The notes: generated by a model from the sequence alone, not told the origin. Shown: positions 47,394-58,398, numbered from the stretch's first letter. The stretch: DNA of 64,000 nucleotides from Hypholoma sublateritium FD-334 SS-4 (GCA_000827495.1 KN817519.1:698462-762461); one strand, 5' to 3'. A program made the numbers and translations.

Positions 47394-47766
47394 GTCGCTG
47401 GAGATAGAAAGGGTAAGGAGCAAGGTAGTCAAATCATAGATTATGGTTCGAAACAGAGTCATACTCGATCAAACAGCGTGTAAATAGGCCTTCAAATGGC
47501 AATTGCCGAAAGCTAGTAAATGAGGACAGGAGGAGCGAAGTAGAATATGATACATAGGAGGGAAGTATGGAAAACAATAAGGGAAAAATATATAACCAAG
47601 TCGATAACAGCATATCCTATGCAGTTTCAAGTTAAACACAGAGCAAACCGTCGCGGAAAGGTGGACGAGAAAGGTTTACAGAAACTGCGGGTCGATGTGG
47701 CGCATGTCCCGTATTTGAGATTGATTATGAGATGCCCAAAACTGCAATTGCCAAAATCCTAAATTC
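47394..47766. other. Intergenic region
   Basis: This gap lies between two minus-strand genes. It would hold the promoter of the Ser/Pro-rich gene and the 3' end of the MetE-like gene. An ATG-bearing hydrophobic upstream frame (47394-47462) may be a 5' exon. I see no other gene. Confidence 0.45.
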
Positions 47767-49667
47767 TCAGTAGCTGTCGTCTGGCCAGAGCTGTCTTGCT
47801 GTTTCCACAAGAACAGAGAGTTTCTTCCGCTGATCCTTCGAGAGACGATTAATTAAAGAGCTGCCGAGTCTCAAAATTCTCACCTCCTCAGTGAGTGGAT
47901 TCCCCTCCCACACAGAGGCAAAGCCACACTGCGTACTGATAGCTAGCCTATCAATTTGTTTAGTACCGGCTATCATGGATTTTGACCCTACAGCACTCAC
48001 TGATCCAATGCTACGTCCCTGGAACGCTTCAGATTTCCTTGACAGAGGGCTTCTACTGCTTCGTTAACGCGCGCTTTTAGCTCCTGGGCTGATTCAAGCT
48101 GTCACGTAACCCATTAGGCAAAAGGAGTGACACCTCTGTTATTAGTTTACCTTGGGATTCTTCGTGGTCACAAGGCCTAACACAACCACTTTCCCCAGAG
48201 GTAGCTGCTTGAGGGGGGTAAAGTCACCTGCACGCTCGGTGTCGTATTCAAGCTGACGCGAGTAAGCGTTAGATGACGAATAGACTATGTCAGAAAGAAG
48301 TACTTACATAGAAAACATCCACGTCAAGGGTATTGAATAGTTTGATTGCTATTCGGCCGTACCCTCCTTCTGAGTAATGAATGCCACCCTGCACGCGAGC
48401 GGTGTGAATCCCAAAGCTTCAATGAAGTAAGAGAAACTTACCTTGTAGTTTCCGCGACACATGTGTAAGCTCATGATCAAGTCGTCCGGGCGCCCCTCCG
48501 TTATAACGTTGATAGCACGGATGTAGGTATCCAATAATGCTTCGTGATCAACTCCCGCCTTCTCCATACCTACAATCATGCTTTCGTTACAGAAATAGCA
48601 GAAGGTTGGGTCGTCTATTTGAATGTGCCCTTCGTAGCTGGAACTTTAGATATGCTTTTAAGCCGACGGCAACGGCATAGACTTACTGCACCCTAGATCA
48701 TACAGTTCTCTTAGTTCTTCGCGATAAGCTTTTGCTAGATCATCGAAATATTCATCTGAATAAGGTGTCTGAATCTTCAGACGAATGGCTGCAAAATTGT
48801 TTGTGACCTTACCGTCGTTCTTGTACACCGATAAATCGTACGTCAGGTCAGAACCATGGCGTTGATGAAACCAAGACGGGGAACAAATAGTTAATTTGAT
48901 ATGTTTAACATCCTGGAATAAATACGTTTCTCAACACAAAAACAGCCGTGGAAAAAATAGCCAATTACCTCCGGGGGAACAAGTGACTTCAAATACAGGA
49001 ACTCGTCGAGATAGAATGGCCGTGTACGTTTGATTTTGCCCTGAAAGATTAAAGGGGAGAACCGTGTTATTGTCTTCCGCTCTTGGAAAGTTGAACATAT
49101 TGTATCTCACGCTACAGTATATGGTTTCAGCCTCCTCTATACCTGCAGCGTGCATCATATTGCAATGAGGAATATACTGCTGTAAACGTGTGTATAGCTA
49201 TTTAGCCAACTGCGACCTGTTGATGGAAAATTATTACCAACCTTGAATGTAGCAATGGGGCCTATTATTGAAAGCGATAAGCCTGAAGTCCAAAGAAGCT
49301 ATCACCGTTACGAAACATACGGGTCGGAAGGTAGGTCATGCCCTCTAGCTTGTCAAACACCCCTTCAAAGAAGAATTCCCTGGGAGCATTACGAATGAGA
49401 TGTCAACCTTGTGGCCAGCGAACAACAAGAGGTACCAAAAAGTGATACTAACCGTCGCATTTCACCGTCGGTGACGGTCTTGATGCCTACATCCTGCTGG
49501 AGTTTTAAGACTTGCTTGATAGCTTCATCTTCGAAGGGCTTGAGATCATCTGGCAGACATTCTCCGGCCTCTAATGCTTTTCGTTTGTCGAAAAGGTATC
49601 TTGGCCGTAGCAAGGAGCCAACATGAGAAGCCCGCGACGGCCTCTTGGGGGCAGAGGAGTTAGACAT
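47767..49667 (-). CDS. MetE-like (cobalamin-independent methionine synthase fold) protein
   Basis: Start ATG 49665-49667 gives PKRPSRASHVGSLLRP and then LKLQQDVGIKTVTDGEMRR, the opening of the UROD/MetE-like barrel. Later exons have GQIKRTRPFYLDEF-type core and the zinc-site strand DDLIMSLHMCRGNYK (His-x-Cys), then the closing LAISTQCGFASVWEGNPLT with the final zinc Cys. The protein ends RQLWPDDSY. The size (about 400 residues) is half that of the full methionine synthase MetE, so this is a single-barrel relative, often annotated as a methionine-synthase-like protein; the natural substrate is not established. Several short introns interrupt it. Zinc ligands look intact, so it should be catalytic. 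Confidence 0.78.
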
Positions 49668-50649
49668 GTCAAGGTGTTGGGATTAAGAACAGGCTGGAAG
49701 GAAGATAGTGAAAGCGTAAGATATCATGAGCTTTTATATGCAAGGAAAACAAGTGGGGTAAACGTAATGGATGCCTGGCCATATAAATCTAGGCGGAGAT
49801 TCGGATTGCAGATTATTAAAAGCCTTTGTCCACAAGAACGATGAAAGTTGACATTTGTCCAGATCTGGATGTGATTGCCACAAGATATGTGTGCCACAGA
49901 GGCATAGCGCCCTGATAGAATGGAGTTGGACGCTGAAAGCTCCCAATGCTCTGCCAAGGGCGGTGAGCGGAAGTGACACTTGCAGAAGCTGCGGACCTAT
50001 CTTGACGATTGCAACGGTCAGAGCTGGAGCGACGGCTGATTGCATCGATGCTTTTTTTTTCGAAGCGGCAGAAGAGAAGATATCATCCTTTCCAAAATAG
50101 GCTGAGCACGGATAGGGCAATACGAGTTCCAACCTAAAACCAGTTGGTAATGTTCCTTGCCGTAGAGTTCTTACAGATCAAGAGTCCTGTGCGTGGACAG
50201 GGGGAGAGCCAAATTGCAACGCCCGAAACTCGAGCCTCCGTAATTGAAATGACCCGTCGTTTGCGGTATAAGAATCATTGTTACAGACTGATCGCCGGTG
50301 CGAGAGACGACGCTGATATAGAAATTGGGCATAACATTGACAACTGAAGGCAGCAGTAGCAATGTTTTATAAAATTGAATGAGGTTGGCAAGAGGTTGGT
50401 GCGATTTAGTTGGGTGCCCAAGGAAAGAGAGCATCCGTGGGAATGAACATACATGTGCGACATGGGGTTAGGTCTTCGGTGATTGCCGGCTGGTCCTGTG
50501 TAGTTGAAGCAAGCCACAGGCTGGATTAGGCGGGGTATAGCAGAATTATTGGCAACGGCCTCCCCGACGACTTCAAGACTCCAAGGTACGCGCTGCTCGA
50601 CGACGACAAGACCCCCGACTAATCTCATATTGTATTTCTAGACTAAGAA
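49668..50649. other. Divergent intergenic region, MetE-like / eL13
   Basis: This 0.98-kb gap separates two divergent genes and holds both promoters. A run of T (ttttttttt) lies near 50052. Open frames of up to 130 codons on the minus strand show no recognisable protein. I see no gene or snoRNA that I can support. Confidence 0.4.
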
Positions 50650-51449
50650 ATGGGTTTCGCCCACAATAACGGTTAGTGTGGCCTATTTTCTTGCTCATGG
50701 ATGTAATTCTGAACAGTGTTCAATCAATAGTCCTCCCCGCCAACCATTTCCGGAAGGACTGGCAGCGCCGCGTCCGCACCTGGTTCGACCAGCCCGGCCG
50801 CAAGCTCCGCCGAAGGACTGCCCGCAAGACCAAAGCTGCCACCCTTGGTGTTCGCCCTCTTACCCTCCTCCGACCAGCCGTTCGCGCGCAAACCGTCCGC
50901 TACAACCGCAAAGTGCGCGAGGGTCGTGGATTTACCCATGCCGAACTCAAGGAGGCCGGAATTGGAAGGAAAGAGGCCCGTGGTGTCGGAATTGTCGTCG
51001 ACCACAGAAGGAGAAATCTGAGCGAGGAGGGCAAGAAGGTCAACGTGGAGCGGTTGCAAGCATACAAGGCCCGCCTGATCGTCTTCCCTCGCAAGGCCGG
51101 CAAGCCCAAGAAGGGTGATTCATCGGTGCGCACAGTTAGCAGTTTACAGTTATATCCTTATCTAAGCGGATAACACAGGCTGAGGAGCTCAAGGCCACTA
51201 CCACCCGTGACGCCATCTCTCTGCCTGAAGCCTACCCCGCCGAGGCCCCCCGCAAAATCACCGCCGAAGAAAAGGAATTCGAGGCGTTCAGGACTCTCCG
51301 TGTCGCTCGCGCCAACCAGCGACACGAGGGCGCTCGCAAGGCCCGCGCTGCCAAGGTACGCAATCGTCCGACCCTTTATGGTGTATCTCTAATTCTGATC
51401 TGTATTATCTCAATAGAAAGAGGAGGAGGAAGCCGCAAAGAAGAAGTAA
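50650..51449 (+). CDS. RPL13: 60S ribosomal protein eL13
   Basis: The first exon is short (MGFAHNN + one base). After an intron (gttagtg...caatag) the body begins VLPANHFRKDWQRRVRTWF, the family opening. It continues DQPGRKLRRRTARK, PLLRPAVRAQTVRYNRKVR, GRGFTHAELKEAGI and VERLQAYKARLIVFPRK. Two further introns (at about 51124-51178 and 51356-51417) lead to AEELKATTTRDAISLP, EEKEFEAFRTLRVARA and the Lys/Glu tail ending AAKKK at TAA 51447-51449. eL13 is an essential large-subunit protein. Length (about 210) and sequence match closely. Confidence 0.95.
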
Positions 51450-52707
51450 ACCTATCTTCTGTACCTGCTTTGTCATTTCCATCTCTTGCTATACATCTTC
51501 CCCGAGGCCTGTCAAAATTCCGCCGAGACGTGTGCGCCCTTTACTATTGCACCATATGCAGTATGCAGTCATGAATATGAGCTCTATTCAATACAGAAAG
51601 GCACTCGACTATGTGGTCGTTGTACCTGACGCAATACCACTGGCGAAACGAATAGTATCTTGTATGTCGGCGCCTTTCACGAGGCCAATTTGATTGTTGC
51701 AAATCTGAATGAAAAAAATCCATCGCCACGGTCGATAAAATCTGGTTTCTCTGGCCCGGAACGTTCTGCAAGCTTCATTGAGCCACGCTTGTCTCAAGTG
51801 CGCGGCGTTCGCACTCTATATTAAATTAATGCGATTTATTAGGAGTACCGTGCATGCTGTGAAACAATTGGTTGTGGGCAACTTCTGGATTCTCGCGCGA
51901 GTCAAAGACTAACTGTCTGTGTACCGAAGAGGCCGGGCAACTAGGTGGGTAGCGTTTTAATCGGGCGCTTAAATGCTTGTGTATAGTTGAACATCTTTCA
52001 CACTTCAACGGTGGCTTTAATAATTATGTTTATTTATGACAGTTCTAAACGAAAGAAGTTCAGCTCGAAAATGCGATTTGGTCGTGAGTATATTCTGTCA
52101 ATTCAGCGGTACTGGGCAGGACGTTGCCACAGATCCGGCGCGTTCAATGTTGGTTGAACTAGAGTAGTAGATACCCTCGATGCGCAAGGATCGCCACCCG
52201 CTACTTCGTGATCCGTTTACTTCGCGGCGGGCCCGGGGCAAGGTCTTCATCCACAAGAAAAAGTGTACTTATTCTCGTGGTTCGCCCGTTGACGATGGTT
52301 TATAATTACTTGTAATCTGCGGGGGTTCTTTAGTAAAGCAAACGCAAAGTGAGGTCGCACCAAGCAAACACGAGTAATTTGTATATTATACTCTCAAGTA
52401 CTCTACTTTGTATGCATGGTATTCACCAGCTTTCTGACCAGGCTTTCGATACAGAGGTCGGGCAGGCGATAATCATCGAGCATTCCCGCCTTGTAGCAGA
52501 GCGGCCCCCTAGCGTAGATATTGCCTGACAATTATTCATGGCACCTCGATGGGCGCAAAGAATCTATGGAGAACAAAATTCGAGATCTATGAAAGTAATC
52601 TTTCACAACAATACTTGAATCTAAGAGCAAAAAGGTCCAATTTAAATAAACAACCATAGTTGCGAGGAGAGCGAATAACAAGCAATCCACGCCAGGCCAT
52701 AATTGTT
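51450..52707. other. 1.26-kb gap with no supported gene
   Basis: This gap holds the 3' ends of eL13 and of the desaturase gene, which converge. It is AT-rich in the middle and contains no open frame with recognisable content. I see no supported gene. Confidence 0.45.
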
Positions 52708-54630
52708 CTATGGGAGCACGAGTGGAATGCCATTCGCAGCTGGACTCACGCACTGTACGTCCCCAGCAACCGCCGCTTTCGCACTCCCATTCGCCACCGC
52801 CTCCTTCACCACCTTCACCACCGCGTCCGCATTCCGCTTCTCCACCGCCTCCTCCACCTCGGCGCGCGCGACCGTCCCCATGAGCCGCACCTGGTCCGCG
52901 ACCGCGCGCAGCGTGCCAATTACTTCCTTATTCCCCGCGACGAACCCGAACTCGGCGTACGTGAGCCCGTGCTCCGCCGCGTACGCCTTCACCAGCGCGC
53001 TCGCCTTGCGCAGGTTGTGCCGCGGGAGCCGCGGGAAGAGGTGGTGCGTCACCTGCAGGTGCAGCCCGCCATGGATGAACTCGACGGCCGGCGCGCAGAT
53101 GACGTCGGTTGTCGTGCGCATCTGGCGGTGGGCGAAGGACTCGCCGGGGCCGAGGTCCGCGGTGGACATGCTGAAGTGCGACAGCACGATCTGGATGCGT
53201 ATGCGTCAGTGGTGTCGAGGAAAGAGGGGGGGAGGGGCAGGGTTATTTACCTGGACATGCAGCGGGCTCGTCACGGCGTGGCTGATGATCAGATACACCA
53301 AGGCGCGCTGCCACGACCCGCAACCATACAGCACCCCGCCGAACCAGAGCCAGAAGAACGCGATACCCGCGACCTCGAGGCGCCACGCCCACCAGCCGCC
53401 CGTGGCCCGCCGCGTGTCGAAGTATTTCTGGTACAGGTACGCATACGAGTTTGCGTACAGGTTGAAGCGCGCAAAGGCCATGACGATGTAGAAGAGCTTG
53501 TGCTGCACAGAGAGTACGATCCGCGCGAACGCGTCGAAGGGCATCGTGCGCTTATAGTATGATGACCAGAGCGAGTCGAGGAAGACCGGAGATATGGCAA
53601 AGAAGGGGATGTGCTCGATGTCTGGGTCACTGAAGTTGGAATGGGTGAGTTGAGGACATACATCTGGAATATTTAACGACTTACTGGGAAGGGTGGTTCG
53701 TGACGACTACAAACTAGTCAGTTGCGTTGACAAGCAGTAAACGGGGCGAACTCACGATGGTGGACATTGTGATTCTGCGCGTCCCAGTCAGAAGCTGCTC
53801 AACTGCAAAGCTAAACTACGCACATGCACCCACCAGCCGATGCTCAGCCCCCCAATATAATCTGCAATGACCGTCGCGATAATCCGGTCCGCGGTCCAGT
53901 TGTGCGTCACGCCCATATGGCCCAGATCGTGTGCGGTGAAGACCAGCTGGTGCCAGAACAGGCCGAGAAACACTGCGCTCGGCACGAGCCAGTCGTGACG
54001 GTAACAATACGCCGACAGCGTAGCGAGCAGGGCGTAGCGCGCGATTTCGGGCCCGTAGCCTGCGACGTAGCGCGTCTGGTAGAGCCCTGCGTCGACGACG
54101 CGCTTGTGCAGCTCGCGGTACGCCCTGGACTGCCGGGCCTGCTGCTCTAATGAGAGTGTCGACGGCGGCGGCTGCAGCGACGCGAGCGTCGGGCCCTGCC
54201 CTTTCGCCGTGGAGCTAAAGTTCTCGGTGAGGAGGATGGACGAGGCAGGAGTGAATTTGTTCGAAGGGTCGTCGCTCAGCAGCTCGACGGCCTCCTTGTG
54301 CCATTGCAGCGTTCCGTCCGCAGCGGACGGCCTGCGCACCCATCCCGTCGCGATGGGCGGGACGAGCGGCGCCCAGAAGCCGTCGGTGAGCTCGACAGTG
54401 CCTATCGAGTACCGCGGGATCAATGCGACCGTGTGCTCGAGGTGGCATGCCTCGATCTCGTCCGTCGCATCGCGGCCGACGAAGTGTAGTAGAGCAAGAG
54501 TGCCACCTGGGTGGGCGTCCAGCCAGGATTTCGGGATGTTGAGCAGCTGGCCGTGGAAGATGATGAGGGTGTCCCCCTGGAGAATACGCGCGGCGACCTG
54601 TTTGCGCGACCAGATGGTGTGGCGCGCCAT
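52708..54630 (-). CDS. Cytochrome b5-fused front-end desaturase (sphingolipid Delta8-type)
   Basis: Start ATG 54628-54630 (MARHTIWSRKQVAARILQGD). A cytochrome b5 domain comes first: IFHGQLLNIPKSWLDAHPGG, with the heme HPGG. Three His boxes follow in order: VFTAHDLGHMGVTHN, then HNVHHIVTNHPSHDPD over a short exon pair (53761-53824), and THHLFPRLPRHNLRK with Gln at QVTHH, the front-end type. Membrane segments include YALLATLSAYCYRH and AFFWLWFGGVLY. The enzyme should insert a Delta8 double bond in the sphingoid base of glucosylceramide; a Delta6 fatty acid role is the alternative. Exon 1 runs 53824-54630. The coding part has strong G/C at third positions, unlike most neighbours. A decayed N-terminal copy lies at about 56480-56620. 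Confidence 0.87.
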
Positions 54631-54639
54631 TGTCAGGAC

Positions 54640-54945
54640 GAAGTGGTGCTGCGGTAAGAATAACGCAGAACCTCCGACTGGCGTGAGAAGATAGGAAGCC
54701 GAAGATTAATTAGGAAATTATTGCCCGACAAAGGTGACAAGCTGTTGGCCAACTGTTCGCAGGCCCAGACAGATTCTAGCTTCAATAGGAAGTGACTATT
54801 GAGAGTACAGTATTTATCAATTAGGCTCACCAGGCTGCGTCATTTAGGTACAATCGCGCTTTGGCGTCATTGATGATTATTCAAGTTAACACTTCCTGGT
54901 GCATCATACAGCAGTCCGAGGCCGAACCGTGGCCGGCTACTCTAC
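54640..54945 (-). repeat. Duplicated promoter block, copy A (intact desaturase)
   Basis: The block contains gaaattattgcccgaca, a segment with ccaggctg, then cctggtgcatc and cagtccgag...ccgtggccg. The same words occur in the same order at 56600-56870, upstream of a decayed desaturase remnant. It is the desaturase 5' region by position. Confidence 0.6.
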
Positions 54946-55189
54946 GCCGCCATCGACGAGACATGTATATCGGTAAGCAAAATACCCTCTCCGTTGTACA
55001 AAATGCGCGCGTTACTCAGCGTTGTGGCAATACACAAAGACCGATAATAATCCGGCATGTCTTGTCTCGAAGCAAATTAATCACTCCGCCTGGTTTAATT
55101 CCGGGTTGAGGTCCAGATCCTTGAGATGTCGCGCGTCATAGAGGAGTCATAGATCTAATCAAATTCGATAGTTCCTTGGGCGTTATAAC

Positions 55190-55260
55190 TAGAATATAAT
55201 GCGGTGCAAATAAATGATAAAGCAGAAACCCGATATGACCTGGGCGCTTAGCGCTCAAGT
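55190..55260. repeat. Flanking repeat, copy A
   Basis: This stretch carries cagaaaccc...atgacctgggcgcttag and recurs at 57535-57600 with small changes, downstream of the decayed OB-like copy. It marks one edge of the duplicated unit. Confidence 0.5.
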
Positions 55261-55306
55261 GCAGAGAATAGCTGAAGGATGAGCGCCCGATAAAGCCGTA
55301 ATTGTG

Positions 55307-56394
55307 TTACAGTAATTTCTTGCGATTTTCGAAGGATTCTCGTATGACCTTCGAGAATCCTATTAAGCCTTTTTCAAAATGGGTGAGATAAAACGGGTGC
55401 TTCGCCGCTGCGACCCTGAACTGGTAGGCGCCTTCCACATTCCGCCGTGTGCCGTAGACGTCGTCCACTGTGGATGGTCAGCATTCGTTCCAGTAACGAG
55501 GAGGGATACTTACCATGGTGAAAATGGCATGTCGCGTGCGGGCCTGGGTCGGACACTGTTGATACACCAGCGTGAAGGCCTGTAAAAATTGGGCCACGGA
55601 TAGTGCTTACCCATGCGTGGCGGCTTAAATACCCTGAATTCTTCCACTTGGATTTCGAACAAGGTCACAGCCTTGGACGCGCATCTTCTTACCTGGTCCA
55701 GATAGCCTTCTACGGTCACAAGCGATCCCAGAGGTGGCAGCGGCTTCTGTGCCCAAAGCTCTTTGTTCGCAGCGCTGGGAAAGCAATGCGCAGGAAACGC
55801 CGGCATGTGGAAGGACGGTTCCACATAGAAGCTTGTCGTCAGCGTATTCGAGGCGGTGACCGTCCCTGTGAAATGGAAGTTCGACCGCGTCTGCAGGAAG
55901 ACCTGGTTCACCTCGTCGTCTGGCATCGTGCCCAGATCGACCAAAGCCACCTGCGAGACATCAGCTATGCGCATATGCGAGGTCTCCAGAAAAGCATGAT
56001 ACCTGGTCTACATCACCGATAAACGCATAGTCTTTCCATTTTCTCCCCCGCGTTAGCAGTTCCGGGCGAATTGAGCTCTCGGTCATCGTCGACACCTAAG
56101 ACAAAGGCCCGTTGTGAGAAGGTGCAGCACGAGCGGCGCGGCGATACATACTTTTGCACATAGACACGCCAGAGCGAGGGGCCTGGTGTCAATCTGCTGC
56201 ATGAGCGCAAGCCCGTCGGACGATGCATCGAGGCGCAGTAGTGCCCATAGCATGGGCTCGTCGCCGTCAACGACGTTGAACACAGCGTCCACAAGAACGC
56301 GCGTAGAGCCCGACTGAAAAATCGCACTACGCATGTTGCTAAGCTTGACGGTGCCGAAGATCTGCGCGAGCCCCATGGGTTTGGGGGACGACAT
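55307..56394 (-). CDS. Unrecognised OB-like protein (conserved-looking)
   Basis: Start ATG 56392-56394 (MSSPKPMGLAQIFGTVKLSN). Introns splice CLCAK to VSTMTESSIRPELLTRG, then KDYAFIGDVDQ to VALVDLGTMPDDEVNQVF, then FKPPRMG to LHAGVSTVSDP and HFHH to VDDVYGTRRNVEGAYQF. The stop is at 55307. The core (FHFTGTVTASNTLTTSF, GSLVTVEGYLDQVRRCA, FEIQVEEFRVFKPP) looks like beta strands of an OB-type fold (inference). The spliced frame is clean, so it is likely real. A decayed copy lies at about 57620-57912. No family is recognised; an OB fold would suggest nucleic-acid or sugar binding, but I have no evidence for either. Confidence 0.62.
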
Positions 56395-56479
56395 GGTGAT
56401 GGTGGTTGTGGTGGTTGTACATTTCGAGCTATTGTTGGCCCGGACGGGTATCTGTTTGTGGCATCAATGAAACCTAATC

Positions 56480-56620
56480 TAATCTATTTGTGCAATCGAG
56501 GCAAGTCTCCGGGATGGAAGGTAAGTAATGGCGGTGTCCCAAGAGAGAATGCTCGCGGCGACTTGTTCGAGTAGATGTTGAATGACTTGGAGATAACGCA
56601 GATTCCAGCATTATATGGCG
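56480..56620 (-). pseudogene. Decayed remnant of a desaturase N-terminus
   Basis: On the plus strand ggcggtgtcccaagagagaa and ctcgcggcgacttgttcg resemble gagggtgtccccctggagaa and gcgcggcgacctgtttgcg of the intact desaturase at about 54565-54605. Read on the minus strand in shifted frames it gives EQVAASILSWDTAITY and LPSIPETCLDCTN against KQVAARILQGDTLIIF and LNIPKSWLDAHP of the intact enzyme. Frames are broken and the rest of the gene is gone. Confidence 0.6.
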
Positions 56621-56880
56621 TGTGAACAAATGCAGCCTAAGACTAATCGGGAAATTATTGCCCGACAGGGAATCGTTCGGGGTGATCTCGCGAGTAGTCT
56701 GTTTGCAAGCCAATACCTTCACTTGGACTGGGAGTAAAGTGATTTATAAATAGACCTACCAGGCTGTTGCATTCAAGTGGTCAGGGTATAATTTCCTGGT
56801 GCATCCGTTGAACATATTGCAACAGTCCGAGCACCGTGGCCGACGACCATCAAATCCACGCCCTCACAAGTACTGTTTTA
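56600..56880 (-). repeat. Duplicated promoter block, copy B (desaturase remnant)
   Basis: It has the same ordered words as 54640-54945: gaaattattgcccgaca, ccaggctg, cctggtgcatcc and cagtccgag...ccgtggccg. It lies upstream of the decayed desaturase remnant on the same (minus) strand, as expected for the duplicated gene's own promoter. Confidence 0.6.
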
Positions 56881-57534
56881 TCTCTATTTTTTCAAAGCTT
56901 CGACAGTAGGAATTTTTCGGTCCATATTTTTATGTGATCTCTAATTGAAACTCCAAATGTGAACATGTCCAAAATCTAAATTCACTTGGGATGTAAATTG
57001 TCACAGCCAACATTTTGAGTGAGGCGCGCGGGGCGCGCCCTCCGTCGCTAGTCGGCACGCGCTCCAGCCTCCTGCTGACGGCGTTGCAAGTACTCACGTC
57101 GTACGGTTTGCTATCATGTCGCCTTCCATGCCCGAGGCACAAGGACTATGCACGCGTCGTTTTCCAGTGCTCGCTGTTGGACCGAGACTTCTAATCCACC
57201 GCGTCACACACGCGCTTAACGCGCGGACGACGCCTGCCGCTGCTCGGGAGGTATTATAGCTCAAGCGGCTTGCCGCTTCACTGCTTTGTAACGGCGGTGG
57301 GAAACAGCCTCAGCTGCACGTTATAACGGCGGCGATGCATTTGCTACGGGGGTCCTGGCTCACAATTTAAACACTTCGGCCCAAAAGCCACTGGGACAGA
57401 TGCCAGCGTCAGAAATATCCCATAATCGGAATTCTGTTGAGCGGAGAACTCGGAAATGAAGGTAAGATCTTGATCGTCTCATACTAGAGGCATTATGTAT
57501 CCAATGACAAGTATGTATTGCCTGGCGCATTGAG

Positions 57535-57600
57535 ATGGTAAAAATACAAAGCGATGATAGAACAGAAACCCCGCATGACCTGGGCGCTTAGATAGGCTGG
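57535..57600. repeat. Flanking repeat, copy B
   Basis: The stretch cagaaacccc...atgacctgggcgcttag matches 55190-55260 and lies in the same position relative to the decayed OB-like copy. Confidence 0.5.
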
Positions 57601-57619
57601 ATACTACGCGGTGGTGAAG

Positions 57620-57912
57620 GAATCCTATCAAGTCCATGTCATTGTCAAAGTACGCAGGACGCGCCGTAGACACGTATTTTTGCTCTTACACACGCTAGAG
57701 CGAAGTAAATCTACTGCATGAGCGCAAGCGTGTCGGACAGAGCCGTGCCAATAACATACAAGCTCGTCGACAAGATTGAGCATATTTTCCACAAGAGCGC
57801 ATACAATACGACTAAAGCTCGCACTGCTCACATTGCTAAGCTTTGCGGTGCCGGAAATTTGGGAAAGCCCCGCGGGTTTGGGGGCGACATGGTGGCGATG
57901 GTGGGTGTACAC
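57620..57912 (-). pseudogene. Decayed second copy of the OB-like gene
   Basis: On the minus strand VAPKPAGLSQISGTAKLSN matches SSPKPMGLAQIFGTVKLSN of the gene at 55307-56394, and VDLLR echoes its MQQID region. The alignment then degrades and the remaining exons are absent. Its upstream sequence gtctgtttgtggca(c)caatgaaacctaatctaatct (57990-58062) also matches that of the intact gene at 56450-56487. Confidence 0.65.
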
Positions 57913-58398
57913 TGAGAGTTATTATTACATTCGTTACTGGGTGATATCAATTCTAACTAAACCCTCTTGGGGAAAGCTACCAGGTGCGAATCTATCTAAA
58001 ATTATAAACTGAGCGTTGTCGCGGGTCTGTTTGTGGCACCAATGAAACCTAATCTAATCTGTTAGCGCTGTGTGCACCGCGCTGCCGCGTTTTACTCACA
58101 TTTAGATTGGGGCAGCGGGTTTACTCAGGAAGCTGATATTCATCCTCATTCTATTGCGCGTGTTGATGGGACACGAACATTTTTTTCGGAGAACGGCCTA
58201 TGTTTATTTTCGAGGTTCATTCATGAAGGTGAAACAAGGACTTTGGAATGGTTCTTGTTGGATCAAGACATGGGGATTTTGCGACGATGCGCCGTGCATG
58301 AGAAGTGGTGTGATAAGATAAATCAAGGATAAACAAGGGATAATAAGCGGGTTACTTGGCGTGTGAAAGGCCCCTCATCCATCCAACGGACCACAACC
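57913..58398. other. Upstream region of decayed copy and Pal1 promoter
   Basis: The first half (to about 58065) is the duplicated 5' region of the OB-like gene. The second half should hold the Pal1 promoter. I see no gene. Confidence 0.5.

Larger units (their letters stand above)
54631..55306. other. Desaturase promoter region
   Basis: This gap holds the desaturase promoter. Its first about 300 bp match a second copy at 56600-56880 (listed separately). Bases 55190-55260 match 57530-57600. I see no gene. Confidence 0.5.
56395..57619. other. Gap with decayed desaturase remnant and duplicated promoter
   Basis: This 1.2-kb gap lies upstream of the OB-like gene. It contains a decayed desaturase N-terminus, the second copy of the desaturase promoter block and a flanking repeat. 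A GC-rich island at about 57020-57330 (with ggcgcgcggggcgcgcc) has no recognisable content. I see no intact gene. Confidence 0.55.

Noticed and set aside
47394..47462. Hydrophobic N-terminal extension (MTLFRTIIYDLTTLLLTLSI) of the Ser/Pro-rich protein
   Set aside because: A signal-like helix ahead of NLS-type clusters is odd, and ctatctccag just before the next ATG looks like an intron end; I kept it only as an alternative.
52660..53562. Plus-strand frame of 300 codons
   Set aside because: It is the complement of the G/C-rich desaturase exons; G/C-rich third positions open antisense frames by chance.
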